Positions 1 through 11,160 of a stretch of DNA of 64,000 nt are shown piece after piece. The notes beneath the pieces were generated by a model, which was not told the origin of the DNA, ran no database searches, and saw nothing but the letters and a program-made list of their open reading frames with translations. Location of the stretch: NCBI GenBank assembly GCA_015680685.1, contig MNCI01016594.1:43502-107501 (forward strand), read 5' to 3'. Position 1 is the first letter of the stretch, and each line of letters opens with the position of its first letter. The stretch is from Gnetum montanum (lineage: Eukaryota > Streptophyta > Gnetopsida > Gnetales > Gnetaceae). The translations under genes and the position numbers were made by a program.

Positions 1-149
1 CGTACGTGATATCTCAGCCACCAGCACACGACTCATCAGTATCCATAAGATTTTCTTCATGATTACATATATATATATATTAGGCTCTTTAGCTTAGAAC
101 TTTTGGATCAAACACGCTAAACTAGATTTTACTACCTTCACTTAAAGAA

Positions 150-696
150 CCACCTAGTCTTCTAGTTCTTATTCCTCACTTTGAGCCTTTCCACATGAGC
201 CTCTAGGAGTGACACTTGCTGCAAGAGATCACTCATCAAGACTTGAAAATTATCAATGGTGTCATCCATCTATTCAACTCAATTCCATAGCATAAAATTT
301 TGTACTATAGAGAGCTTATGTTTAGAACTTGTGTTCAATTCCCAAAGATACAAGATATCTAATCTTTCAACACAATTTTGCATCATCTTAACATTCATAA
401 CCATTGGCAAGTGTTTGATGATCATGTTGTTAACTTTAAGAAATTTTTCCCACATCTATTGTACCTTGTCAATGGCTTCAAGGTCCTTAATAGGTACTTT
501 GTGATTATTGTTGGCATTCTCCAATCCAAGATTCACATCGTGTGCCTCATCATGCACACACTTCTCCCCATCATCATGAGGTTCAAATCCCATAAAAGCC
601 TCACTAGAGATGCAACTCTCCTTTCTATTCTTTTGTGCTTCATTGCTTACCAACAATGGATCATGACCATTACCACACTCGCAACATGAACCTTTC
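150..696 (-). pseudogene. gag-region relic of a minus-strand LTR retrotransposon
   Basis: Directly downstream (minus strand) of the PBS at 697-709 one frame stays open from about 696 to 150, broken only by a few TAG and TGA codons of the kind made by C-to-T change. The visible part is rich in Lys, Glu, Asn and His, and its last 50 or so residues look helical or coiled-coil-forming (leucine-spaced stretch around 170-240). I do not recognise a catalytic or zinc-knuckle motif. Position alone makes it the start of gag. The element continues off the left edge. Confidence 0.4.
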
Positions 697-709
697 GACT
701 TTGATACCA
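697..709 (-). other. primer binding site, initiator-Met tRNA type
   Basis: On the minus strand this reads TGGTATCAAAGTC. The usual plant PBS complementary to the 3' end of initiator tRNA-Met is TGGTATCAGAGC-, so the site differs by transitions only. It lies two bases inside a possible LTR end (…ACA on the minus strand at 712-714), as expected for a 5' LTR followed by leader and gag. Confidence 0.6.
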
Positions 710-711
710 AG

Positions 712-1100
712 TGTAATGGTACTCCCTTAGAAAACACCATTCAGAACTACCTATGAGTTCCAATAGTAGCAACAAGAGTGAGGACATACTTAAGTGGATT
801 ACACCTTAATGCTCAACACCCTATGTTACATCATAATACATAACATGTTATCCAAGGATTAGAAATGTTAGTACTATCATAAGCATTAATTACACAACCA
901 AACCATCCAAGTATATGCACACATAGATACATAAGAAGCACAAAATACACTAACTCCCCTAGAAGATACATTCTTATAGTAATGTAGTTAGCCTTAAGCT
1001 GAACTCGAAGAGAGGGTGGTGGCCTAAGCATCAAAGCCATAGCTTCTCTGCAAGCCTACATATTCTTATGAAGAGGTTTGCAAGGAATCAAGACCCATGT
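712..1100 (-). repeat. 5' LTR of the left-edge retroelement (outer end unresolved)
   Basis: Inferred only from the adjoining PBS: the minus-strand sequence just upstream ends in CA at 713-712. The other end of the LTR is not visible because its partner lies outside the window; 1100 is a nominal limit. No coding frame was recognised in this stretch. Confidence 0.3.
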
Positions 1101-1449
1101 AGTTCTATATGATGGTTAAAATAGCATGGAACCTAAAGGATCTCTATGATGCTTCAACCCCCATTTTGGAGAAAAAAAACTTTCAATCCACCAACAAGGC
1201 ATGTTTTCCTACATAGTCATAGCACAAGCAAGAAATGCATGTAACTCATCTGCAAGGATTCCTCATATGTACAACCTACAAATGTACTTTTCTAAACGAA
1301 GTTGAATCCATCTTCCATTAGGATTTTGCTACACATCCTCCTAAGAGATATTCCATTTTCTCAACCATTTCATCCCCTAAAAATATCAATCATGGTCTTG
1401 TGAATCCTCAAGAACTAACTTAGAGAAATTTTCTTACCTTGAGATGTGC
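1101..1449. other. no recognisable feature
   Basis: AT-rich sequence between the left-edge LTR and the LINE. No conserved motif or repeat was seen on either strand; it may contain the far end of the LTR. Confidence 0.3.
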
Positions 1450-1699
1450 AAGCTATGAGTGTCTGTAATGAATTGGCACAAGCCTTCTACTTCTAAAGGT
1501 AATAAATCACATTTACATAATAACATTGAGTAAGGTGTTTGCATCTTCACCTTTAACGCATTGATAAGAAATAGTTTTTACACTCTTTTAATATCTTTCC
1601 AAAGTTTAACACTAGGTCCATGTCCCCAAATAACATGTTCATACAATATGATAGGATAAATGATAGTCTAAAAATTTTATTTTCTAACTGTCCAAGCCT

Positions 1700-2950
1700 A
1701 AAGGCCTAAATACTTATACTTGTTTTTGAAAGCATATAGAGCCTTAAGATCTTTTGCTATTTTTTCTTTGATGCACTTCAAAACGGGAGTTATAATAGTT
1801 ATTTTTTGTACCCTAGATCATCAATTTGGTTTTTTCTACATTCACTTGAAGACTAGATGAATGAAAATAATTTTCTAAAATTTGTAACATATTTTGCATA
1901 CCTTCTGCGATAGTGAAAATCAAGGTACCATCATCTACATGTAAAAGAAGATTTACTGCTTGGGATCCAATTTTAATAGCATGACAATCTTGCGGGCTGC
2001 ATAACCATTCTTGCATTTCATTAATAAAGATACCAAAGAGAGTTGGAGAAAGTAGACAACCATGCTTAACTCTAATTTTTCTCTAGAATTGAAATTTTTT
2101 CTGTGAATTATAACATGTAATTTCAATAATCACTTCCTCGTACAATCATTGAGTTGCTACAATCAAATCTGAAGGGTGACTAATTTTATACAAACACAAT
2201 CATAGTTTCGTATAGATCATTGAATCATATGCTTTTACAAAATCAATAAACAAATAAAAACTTTTTTATTATGTAATTTTTTCAAACTCCATGCAGTATC
2301 TAAGAGAAACTAAGGATCAATAATAGGGTCATTTTATTTAAAACTTGCTTGATATATTGCCCTGACCTAGTTACCTTCAACCCAAAAATTGATTCTCTTT
2401 TCTACAAAAGTGCCCAACAACTTAGCAAAAATATTACTCACAATAATCATTTGATAATTGTTCAAATTATTTTTATCCCCCTTTTTATATAACAATATAG
2501 CTTTATTAGTTTTCCAATGTTGATTTAATCCTTACTCTATTGCTGAATTTAATTTGTGCCAATTTTTCGTATGAACAACATATCCTACACACTTTAATAA
2601 TTTTGCATATAAACCATCTAAATCTATAGCTTTGCCAAATGTTAGCTTTTTAATACCCTATGTGACTTTATCAAGAGTAAATTGAAGAGGTGCTTGTTGT
2701 ATAATATTAGTAGAATTATCATCTTGTCTTATAAATAGCTTATTGTAAAATGAGCAAATATCTTAAAAAGAAAAATTAAATGATGAAGAGGCTTTATGAT
2801 GAAAACATTGCCAAAACTATCTAGGTTTCTTTTTAATTGTGTAAGCAAAATATTCCTTTTGTTCCATGATAAGTTTTTTTTCTTTTAGTTCTAATCAAGC
2901 ATTTATATGCCTTAACTAAACTTTGTTTATGACTCTTATTTGCATTCTTA
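1700..2950 (-). pseudogene. LINE reverse transcriptase remnant
   Basis: The best stretch is at 1813-2016 (minus), a 67-residue open frame. It contains LHVDDGTLIF at about 1927-1944, the degenerate form of the catalytic YADD box (Tyr replaced by His and Ala by Val, the two Asp kept), and then NVEKTKLM, the typical post-catalytic NxxKTxxM motif of non-LTR RTs. Upstream sequence reads as the SPTLFxIFINE block around 2040. Stops and frameshifts break the rest. Confidence 0.7.
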
Positions 2951-2999
2951 AGATTCTACCTAGCTTGCATGCAATCCTCATTAAACCAAGTCTTCTGAT

Positions 3000-3620
3000 C
3001 ATGTTGTTATGAATACATAACTTACTTAGTTACTATCAACAAACTTTGTTCAAGCTCCTTATGTCATCTTTCAAGAGCCCATTTGTTATGTGTTGCATTC
3101 ATATATTTTTCCTTGACTACTAGGATGAGTTTGACATTTTTTTCCTATTCTTATTTTTTGTTGTTTGAAAAAGAATTGGAATTTATAACAAAAACTCAAC
3201 AGGATGATGACAAGACTCCACTAAATCTTCTCCAACTTTCAACTCCTTGATAAAATCAATATCTTTATAAAAACATAAAAGCAATACAATACAAGAGTTA
3301 CCTTGAGGTCTTGTGAAAGTAAATGATGAAGATTGAGGAAATCTAGTAAGTCTATTACAAATTAGAAGATCAAAAAATTTTGTCCATTCTAATAATTGTT
3401 GGGCTCATCTTATTAATATTGCCATGTGTAGAATGTTGGGTCTAGTTGTCACCTTCAACAATATCTAAAATGCTAACATTATGTTGCCATTGAATAATTT
3501 TTGTTTCCTTTTAACCTATCCTTGTAATAAAATCTACATAAATAAATACTCAGCCTTGTGCTGCAAATTCTACAATATCTTTGCCTAAGAACTAAAAAGG
3601 ATGATCATGAGAAACAACCT
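3000..3620 (-). pseudogene. LINE endonuclease remnant
   Basis: At 3515-3537 the minus strand encodes VDFITRIG, the counterpart of the GDFNARTG-type motif near the end of the apurinic endonuclease domain of LINEs. Sequence on both sides can be read in this or a neighbouring frame with several stops. Recognition rests mainly on this motif and on the RT that follows in the right order. Confidence 0.5.
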
Positions 3621-3678
3621 TATAGAATCTTACAATATAGCATCTGTAAGAGCAAAATAGCAATTGACTTAAATTAAG

Positions 3679-3811
3679 TGAAATTTCGTAAGACTTATTT
3701 TCATGGAAGAAATAAAATATCCTAGAATATTGATCCATGAATAAAACATTTTCTTAAGAGTAATTAAATGACCTGAAATTTCATGAGACTTATTTTCATC
3801 CGAGAAATAAA
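3679..3811 (+). repeat. two imperfect 39-bp direct repeats
   Basis: The block beginning TGAAATTTC at 3679-3717 recurs at 3774-3811 with a few differences; both copies contain AGACTTATTTTCAT and end in AGAAATAAA. The 56 bases between them are unrelated. They lie 560-700 bases upstream of the EB1 start codon. Confidence 0.7.
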
Positions 3812-3953
3812 GGCGAAGTTGGTTAAAATTCATGTTCAGATTCAAATTCCAGGGCAGGGTGTTGAACCGCCACTATGTGGCATGGATCACTTGTAAATCG
3901 TAGTGGAGTGATTGCAGTGTGTGTGCCAATCACGTCGGTGCGACCTGCCACAT

Positions 3954-3964
3954 TCCAACGGTTT
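3954..3964 (+). promoter_or_regulatory. MSA-type (mitosis-specific activator) element upstream of EB1
   Basis: The sequence TCCAACGGTTT matches the plant MSA consensus YCYAACGGYYA at 10 of 11 positions, with the AACGG core intact. MSA boxes bind three-repeat MYB factors and drive expression in G2/M. It sits 412 bases before the EB1 start codon in a locally GC-richer stretch (about 3850-3970) unlike the surrounding DNA. A role in mitotic expression of EB1 is inferred. Confidence 0.5.
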
Positions 3965-4195
3965 TGCTGGAAGCACATATTCTCCTCATGTATTTAATTT
4001 TAGATAAAGAAATAAATAAATTTCGAAGAAGATTCGGCATCGTGCACACAACCTGGCATTGTTAGTCAAATGGAATATGAAATTTACACTGCAACAACAT
4101 CGTTCCTACTATGGATGGTTGCAAGGCACCTCAAAGCTAAACGTACATTTGGCTTTGGCTTTGGCTCTGGCTTATTGAGAGTCCACAAAATTCAG

Positions 4196-4308
4196 GTCTT
4201 GTTCGCTAACATAACATGAAATTCATTCAGAATTGCAGGTTACTTACATTTCTCATGTGTTGTTCTGCTACCCTTTGTTTCCTAAGCTCTTTTTCTTTTT
4301 CTTTTTAG
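4196..4308 (+). other. possible intron in the EB1 5' UTR
   Basis: A CAG|GT at 4195/4196 and a strong pyrimidine tract ending in TTTTTAG at 4308 would remove 113 bases and place the start codon 68 bases into the next exon. Both sites look good by eye, but there is no transcript evidence. Confidence 0.4.
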
Positions 4309-4375
4309 AGTTTGGGGAATTTCTGTACGTTGGATCTCTTCTTCATACGGTTTAGCGTTTCAGCAGGAACTGCTG

Positions 4376-7300
4376 ATGGCCGCAGCAGCAAACATAATAA
4401 CCATGGATGGTGCTTATTTCGTAGGGAGGAACGAAATTATATCATGGATCAATACTACGCTCCATCTCAATCTTTCGAAAATAGAGGAGGTTCTTTTCTC
4501 TGCATCATAGTTTCAATGGTTTATCGTGTCAATCTTGTTTGTGTTTTCTTGGTGCTTTTCAAAGTTGCTAGCAGTTGAATTGCATCGCGCAAATTTTTTG
4601 ATGAAATATTCACGTGGTTACGCAGGCGGCTTCTGGAGCTGTTCAGTGTCAACTGATCGACATGGTCCATCCAGGAATGGTTCCCATGCACAAGGTTTGA
4701 GCATTTTGCTTTTATAACCACATCATTATTGGCATTTGTAATCTAAATCTATATATGCTTCGAAATAAGGGATGAAGATAACGCTGTGTGGCATTACAGG
4801 TAAATTTTTCTGCGAAGAGTGAATATGAAATGATCCAGAATTACAAGATTCTGCAGGACATGTTCAACAAGTTGAACATAGAGAAGGCAATTTTACTTTT
4901 CTAATATTCTTGCGGCTAGATTCTTTTTCTTTTATTTTACGAAGCAAAATTTCCTTTCCTGTTCAACAAGCTCTCAAAGATTCTTCAGTTATTTTTGTCT
5001 GGTATTTTTCTTAGAAGATGTGATATTGTAGTTGCACTTGTTTGTTCTTTCCTTTTTTTAGATTTTTAAAATTTCGGACTATATTCCAGAATTGTTTGGG
5101 ATCTTAGACATTAACGAGGGAACATTATCAGGCAGATTCTTAATTTCTTAGTCCTGAATGCTTCATTTCTCTAACCAGAGAACTTAAGTGCATTTATTTA
5201 TTTTGCCTGACATTATACATTAAATTGAGGATCAAGTTTACCATCAGGGGCTCAGGGCAGGGGAAAGTACAGAAAAGCAAGAAACAGTAGTTGTATTAAG
5301 AGGAGTTGCATCCTTTGTACTTTCATCTCACCTGCAATTGTAAACACATGAGCCCTTCAACCTTTATTTTATTTATTAAGCAAAAATTGCTTTTCTGGAC
5401 GTTTTAAACTCTAATCTAGTTTTACTACTTTTTAGTGAGCTTTGTCCATGCGTTAGGAATGTTGAGTTGGTCTCAATGATCTGTACTAGTTGTCTCTCTC
5501 ATGTGAGTCTACCCACACGCACATGGTGTGGCTGTCGCTGTGGCTCTTGTTTGTTCTTCTTCTATGAAGGCACATGACAATCCATTTCTCATTTGTGTTG
5601 TGCAACCTGTAACTAGTTCATAGCTGTCCTGCAAATCCTTGCTGGGATGGCACGGCACGACATTTTATTTGAGAGCCATCCAATCCTGAGAAACACGGAT
5701 TTCCAACTCATCACACGTCTACGTACGTATTAACTAGCAGTCTGCAGGACGGATGACCCTTTTCTGTAACCACGCAGGGGAAATTTTTTTTTTTTTTTCT
5801 GAACGTCAAATTCACAGCGAGTATATGTTTGTCATCATCAGGTAAAATTAGTGCTAAATTTGAAATTTTTAATCAAAATAAGGATAAAATGATATTTAAC
5901 ACGTGCTGACGCTCGAGCGAATAACTATACAGGGGAGGATAATGATCCTTTCAGTTACTTGAATGTTAAGAGAGAAGTTTACGGCCAAGGATGTTTAAGA
6001 GATTTAGCACACAATGCAAAGCATCCAGTTCTTCTGTTTTAAGAGATGAGATGGTCAGAAGGATCCCTCACACCAGACAATTGGACTCGCGATTCAATAT
6101 TTCAATGTTTTCTGCAATGTCAACACTACCCTCCCGTTAGTTACTTCTTTACCTCCTATTGATGTACAAGCCTTTGGAAAATTTTCACTTTCCTCAAAAC
6201 TTTTGATTTTTGATCTCGATTAGCACTAATAAAATTAAACAGAAACTGGAAAGTGATTGCAACTTATACTATGAGTTGCCACTTCATTCTGAATTTCCAT
6301 ATCGCCTGCATGATAGGACATAACTACGTGGACATAACTTCCTTTTATAAATATTTTGGCCTAAAATGCTCTTGCAATTACAAATGTGATAGTGTATCAG
6401 TGCATTGCTTGGTATGAAAGGAAGCAAATGTAGGAAGGAATGATTTTTGGCTTAGGATATTGCATGCCATTGTTTAATCAACTATTCTTTATAGTATATT
6501 GAATGAGGTCTTGCTCTATCAAATAAATATTGGAAGCAGGAACCATATAGAAGAAATTCAGAAGTTTTTTTCAGCTTGATGAATTTAAAGTGAAAAGATA
6601 GACACAATATGGTATTATGCTTTTTTAAACAAAGATTATGTCTTTAGAAGTTGAAGCTATTTGTCAGTTTATAGCCTACACTCATAATCTTTTTAAATCT
6701 TCATTGGATAAATACTCCGAAATAAATGATAATGGAAACCCATGATAAAGAATGGCATTAAGAGGGACTTCTACGGCTTAATAAATCAAATATTGAAGAG
6801 TACATTCTTTATTATGATTGTAAACAAGTTTGCAAATTGGTAAAATAACTAGTATTTCAAAAAGTTTGGGAAAATGTAGAAGGAAGAAAATATTTTTATT
6901 TGAATAGTATTAGGGAGACCTCAATTCAAAGGTAAACTATTTATCTGCTATTCCTCTTCATTTACAGTGTACAATTAGCAAACTACGAAAGCATGAATAG
7001 GATCTCATCATTTGAGAGTTGCAATAGGATGGATCAAAATTCCTCATGAAGAATAAATACATCAAATATACAATACAAATAACATTGAAGATGAATATAT
7101 TATTTTTCTGCTGTCTTGCATTGGAGCACATTACACAGATGTGATATTACAATTGTAAATCTAGTTTATTTGTTCCATATGTTACCAAAAACACTTGGCA
7201 ATTTTCTTAATGATGTTTTCAATATAGCAGATATATTTCTACTGTCCAATAGATCCAAAGTGTCTATGGATCCAATAAATTTTCAGTTTCAGTTTCAAAA

Positions 7301-10300
7301 AAAATTTCCAATGACTTACCCCATGAAGAGTTGTAGTGTCCACTAAAATACAATTTTTAATTGAGTGCAACCTAGCCATGATTCATGATGACTTGTTGGC
7401 TTAGCTTAGCAGTGAAAGTCTTACCTTAGAAAACGTAAGCCATAGGTTTAATTGCATTCAGTAATGCCATTTCAGTTGAGGAGTCATGCACATGTACCTT
7501 TCCCTACACTAGTTCACCTTTTATGATATTGAAGGTAAAGTTACTGCACTCGTAGATCTTCAATCAGAATATTCCTATTAAAGGAAATCTTCTGTTGAGG
7601 GAAACAATCTTGTTTTGAATGTTATTTATTCTCAGCTTTCATCTTTTTTTTTAGTTTCCTTTTATTTAAACTTCCTATCATGATATATAAGAGTTTGATG
7701 GTTCAATAGAATTTTAGCCTGAATCTTATTCTATGATATGTATGTCATGTTGGGTTGTAGCTATTCATTTCAGAATTTCTTTTGCATCTTATGCTATTTA
7801 TTGAGCTTCAACTGGTTAAAATATTAATGTCTTGACATTCAGCACGTTGATGTTAACAAGCTTGTCAAAGGACGCCCTTTGGATAATCTGGAATTTCTCC
7901 AGTGGTTAAAGAGGTACTGTGACTCTATGAATGGTGGTGGTGTTGTAAATAGGTATGAGTTTTTACACACTAATTTTATCTCATCTCATTCAGTGCTCAC
8001 TTGTGTTTCACAGCTTGGATAATATTATAGAACATGCACTTGTTTACTACGGTAGTGTTATTCCAATTTCATAATTTCAGTATCTTCCATGGCTGAAAAT
8101 AGTCAAACATTGCACCCAGAAGCTATAATCCCGAAGAAAGAAGGTCCAAAGGAAGGGAGATGAATAAAAAGAAGCTAACCACACAATCTTCAAGCCATTT
8201 AAGAGTTGGTGAAGGGAATCTCAAGTCTGTGCAACGCAGCATTTCTTCCCTTTCTTGTAAAGATGATTTTGGAGATAGCCTGAACGGTCTGTTTGTAAAC
8301 TTTATATTGGTTCATGTATTCAGGTGTCAATTTTTTATTGGTTCATGGCTTTGTTTCAAACATTAAAATTCTCTTTCTAATTTCTGTTCATTCATGTTCA
8401 GGAGCATGTAATTTTGGAGATTTTAGACCAGGGAAACAAAATGGCATTTCAAATAATGGGGCTGCCCATATCCAGGCACTGAATGAACAGGTCATTATTC
8501 TGAGACACTGCTGATTGTCTTCAGATTTAAATGACAATTTAAACCTCTTTTTTTTTTTTGGCAAATGCTTTAAGTATGTTACATTGATTGCCTGACATTG
8601 TATTGGTATACCATGAGTGTTGGATCAAGTTAGATTATACTACACACAGATAGATATATATATGGAGGGTCGGCAATGAATGCTAACCACAGAAGAAACT
8701 TCAAAAATGATTAATTGTTAGCAGAAGCATAAGAATGAGTTGCTTTTATAAATTATGAAAAAAAAATTGCAGGTAAGCAATAACCAAATTTAATGAATTT
8801 TTTAAATAAAAAGTTGTTAGATGAAATAGGAATCACTATTAATGAGGTGTTAGCTTAGTTTTATGAATTTGGCATAAAACCTATTGATTCTGATGTGTAA
8901 CTCTGAGTCATGAAAAACAATTATGTAAAAGGATTTCTGAAATTGATGGTACGAGACTTTCAGAAATTAGTGTATAACAATTAATAAATAAAAATGATAT
9001 GAATGGGAGAACTTATACATATATTATTGTTTTTATATTATTTTCACTGATTAAAATGGATCTTTTCCAGTCACGGTGAATAATTTTTTTGGTCATAACG
9101 CCAAGGGAGAACTCCCTGTCACAGTAAATAATATAAACGAGTCATAATCAGTCATAAATAATATAAACGAGTCATAATCAGTCATAATAGAGGAGACAGT
9201 ACTCTCCAATTCATAACGTCTTTCTAGAATAGTCGTGCCTTTGTTTTACATAATTTCTTTGTTAATCTGTAGGCTTGAATATTCAGGGATCTTAAGTTGT
9301 TGCATATCTGGGGATCTATAAAATTGATTCAAAATTTTTTATTATCTTTTACACCATTCACATCTCTCAATATAACCTTTGTAACTGACATTGACTTGTA
9401 GGATCATTTGAGAGATCTCACCCAAAAGTTTGAGCCTCACTGCAAAATTGTTATTCTTCGTATACATTACGTGTACATTCTTTTGATTTTTCGGAGGTTA
9501 AATATCATACATCTATTATTCATGATTATAAGGATAACAGGCTATCAATGTTCATGTATATACATTCTATTATTAGATATGATTATAAGGATATACATTC
9601 TAGTATGCTTTTATTTCTGCCTCATATACCTTGACTTTAGAGATGCTTCGACCAGATTCTTTTTTTATACTTTTCTTGAACAACATTCTAGCAACAATCA
9701 AGCTTATCTGATCAATCAACCGGTCCTAGGAGCATGCTAGTTGACTTGTAAAAAAGGTGTCTAATGTATTTGGAAGCAGGCAAGTAAAATATATTTACAA
9801 AATATAATCATATCATAATGAATGTGCTGTTTCGGACGCTCATTTATAGAGATTTTGGTTATATTGAATCATTGATGACGATTTTTCAGTTTTCAACAAA
9901 ACAGTCATGCTTAAGCCAGGCGAATAACTTCAATTATATTTGTTGATGGATTGTTAGATATCAGAACTGAAGCTTTCTATAGATGATCTGGAAAAGGAAA
10001 GAGATTTCTATTTTTCAAAACTACGGGATATTGAAATTCTTTGCCAAAATCCAGATTTGGAAGGTCTGCCGGTATGTTTCTTGCCTTTAACTTTTAATTG
10101 TGAACCAAATGTTTTTACATTGTTGGACATAATAAAATACTTTTGACCGTGGTCACAAGATTAGGAATAAAATAAGCGGGTCACTAATTTGAAATAGCAT
10201 ACAGTTGTAATTTTTCAAATTGTGACATATTGTTGTCTTGGGTACCCTTTTTTTTATCCTGAGAAAATATTATGCTATGCTGACGATTGCAAACAAATCC

Positions 10301-10821
10301 AGTGTTTGCATAGAAATTTACATGATTGAGAGTGGCTACAGATGGATTTCTTGATTAACCTGAAAAAGTCTGTCTGAATTGTGTCGTAGTGTTACGGTTT
10401 TGAGATTACTAATTTGACGGTTGGTTGCATCTAGCATTTGTCTTGTAGCGAGTCAGTCATGGAACGGCCTTTACATATGCCTATCCAGTTGGAGTTCATG
10501 ATATCTGATGGTAAGGTTATCGAATATGTGCAGGTGATCACGGCTGTGCAAAAGATCCTGTATGCCGAAGAAGATGATGGATCAGTGCTTGCAGAAGCTC
10601 AAGCAATAATTATTAGCAAAGCAACCATGGCCAAAGCTGTTCCAAATGTTGGTGATGAGAACCGAAACGCACAGCCAAAAAAAGATGGTCGTGGCAGAAA
10701 ATTGGAAAGCGGATCTTCAGCTGCGCTCACAGGGAAACAAAGATTGGATATCTCTGCTGCTTCTTCTGGGAAAAAGGATGAAGCAAGACCAGGTGCAACA
10801 TCCATAAAAACAAATTCATGA
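4376..10821 (+). CDS. EB1: microtubule plus-end-binding protein EB1 (EB1c-like), 8 coding exons
   Basis: Exons: 4376-4489, 4626-4694, 4800-4886, 7843-7952, 8120-8286, 8402-8490, 9958-10071 and 10534-10821; 1038 nt, 345 residues plus TGA. All joins keep frame. The first ATG starts [20 protein letters not shown], the usual plant EB1 beginning. Residues about 11-122 are the calponin-homology domain that binds the growing microtubule end ([38 protein letters not shown]). Residues 123-212 are a basic, Ser-rich linker. Residues 213-275 are the EB homology domain, the coiled-coil dimer that recruits partners ([18 protein letters not shown], then [16 protein letters not shown]). The last 65 residues are Lys/Arg-rich ([17 protein letters not shown]) and lack the acidic EEY/F end of animal EB1. 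A basic tail is a mark of plant EB1c, which is nuclear in interphase and acts on spindle microtubules; that subtype is inferred. Introns 3 and 6 are long (2956 and 1467 bp). No stop or frameshift was found, unlike all neighbours, so the gene is probably functional. Confidence 0.93.
4885..4892 (+). other. GC splice donor of EB1 intron 3
   Basis: Exon 3 ends …GAGAAG and the next bases are GCAATT. A GT donor is not available at a position that keeps the conserved NIEK to [11 protein letters not shown] join in phase. The acceptor at 7841-7842 is a normal AG. The site matches the strong exon-side context (AAG|GCAA) usual for the rare GC-AG introns. Confidence 0.75.
4887..7842 (+). other. EB1 intron 3, 2956 bp, without recognisable insertions
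   Basis: AT-rich with a T-run near 5787. The sequence near 5640-5760 is GC-richer (CTACGTACGTA at about 5719). I saw no RT, integrase or LTR motif on either strand and no long open frame that makes sense. Its length could hold an old unrecognised insertion. Confidence 0.6.
8491..9957 (+). other. EB1 intron 6, 1467 bp
   Basis: AT-rich intron separating the linker from the EB homology domain. It holds a perfect 30-bp tandem duplication at 9126-9185. The open frame at 9408-9740 has no recognisable content and is taken as chance. Confidence 0.6.
9126..9185 (+). repeat. perfect 30-bp tandem duplication
   Basis: The unit starting AAATAATATAAACGAGTCAT occurs twice head to tail (9126-9155 and 9156-9185) without a mismatch, inside EB1 intron 6. 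Perfect identity points to a recent replication slip. Confidence 0.9.
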
Positions 10822-11160
10822 TGAGAGAGTACAGTACAGTGGCTTCAATGTCGTGGATCTTTTCGAATGCTAGCGTGTTAAAAAATTTGGTTACTTAGCC
10901 GTTTTTGTTTGTTTTTACCCGAGGACCTGTATAAACATTGCATCATCTGTTTTGCATGATTTAAAAATGTAAAAAAGTTAATGGTTTGTTCGTCCAATCC
11001 ATTTCTAGTACACAGGTTGGGCTTGCTTTTCAACGAGGGGTGAAAGCTTTTGCCGGGCTTTTACTAACATGTTAGTATGAAATAAGGTCTTCCTTAAACC
11101 CCACTAAACGATTATTGTACTAGTTCTGTGAGTAGGCTGTCCAAGTCAGTGTCCAATAAA
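10822..11160 (+). other. EB1 3' UTR and possible poly(A) signal
   Basis: Sequence after the stop codon is moderately AT-rich without coding potential. AATAAA occurs at 11155-11160. Nearer A-rich stretches around 10965-10980 could also serve, since plant poly(A) signals are loose. The end is not fixed. Confidence 0.4.

Larger units (their letters stand above)
1450..3640 (-). mobile_element. non-LTR retrotransposon (LINE) relic
   Basis: Reading the minus strand from 3640 downward, endonuclease-like sequence is followed by RT-like sequence and then by the C-terminal region typical of plant LINEs (to about 1450). There is no LTR. Stops and frame changes occur throughout, so it is dead. The 5' part is lost or unrecognisable beyond 3640, close to the promoter of the EB1 gene. 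Confidence 0.65.

Noticed and set aside
9408-9740. 110-residue + strand open frame in EB1 intron 6
   Set aside because: Tyr/Ile/Leu-rich translation of AT-rich DNA, no motif, lies wholly within an intron.
10438-10533. Upstream extension of the last EB1 exon with its own ATG
   Set aside because: The acceptor at 10532-10533 gives the conserved LEGLP to [13 protein letters not shown] join; the sequence before it has no similarity to EB1 and is intron.
10599-10805. 68-residue minus-strand open frame
   Set aside because: It is the shadow of EB1 exon 8, whose protein sequence is conserved on the + strand.
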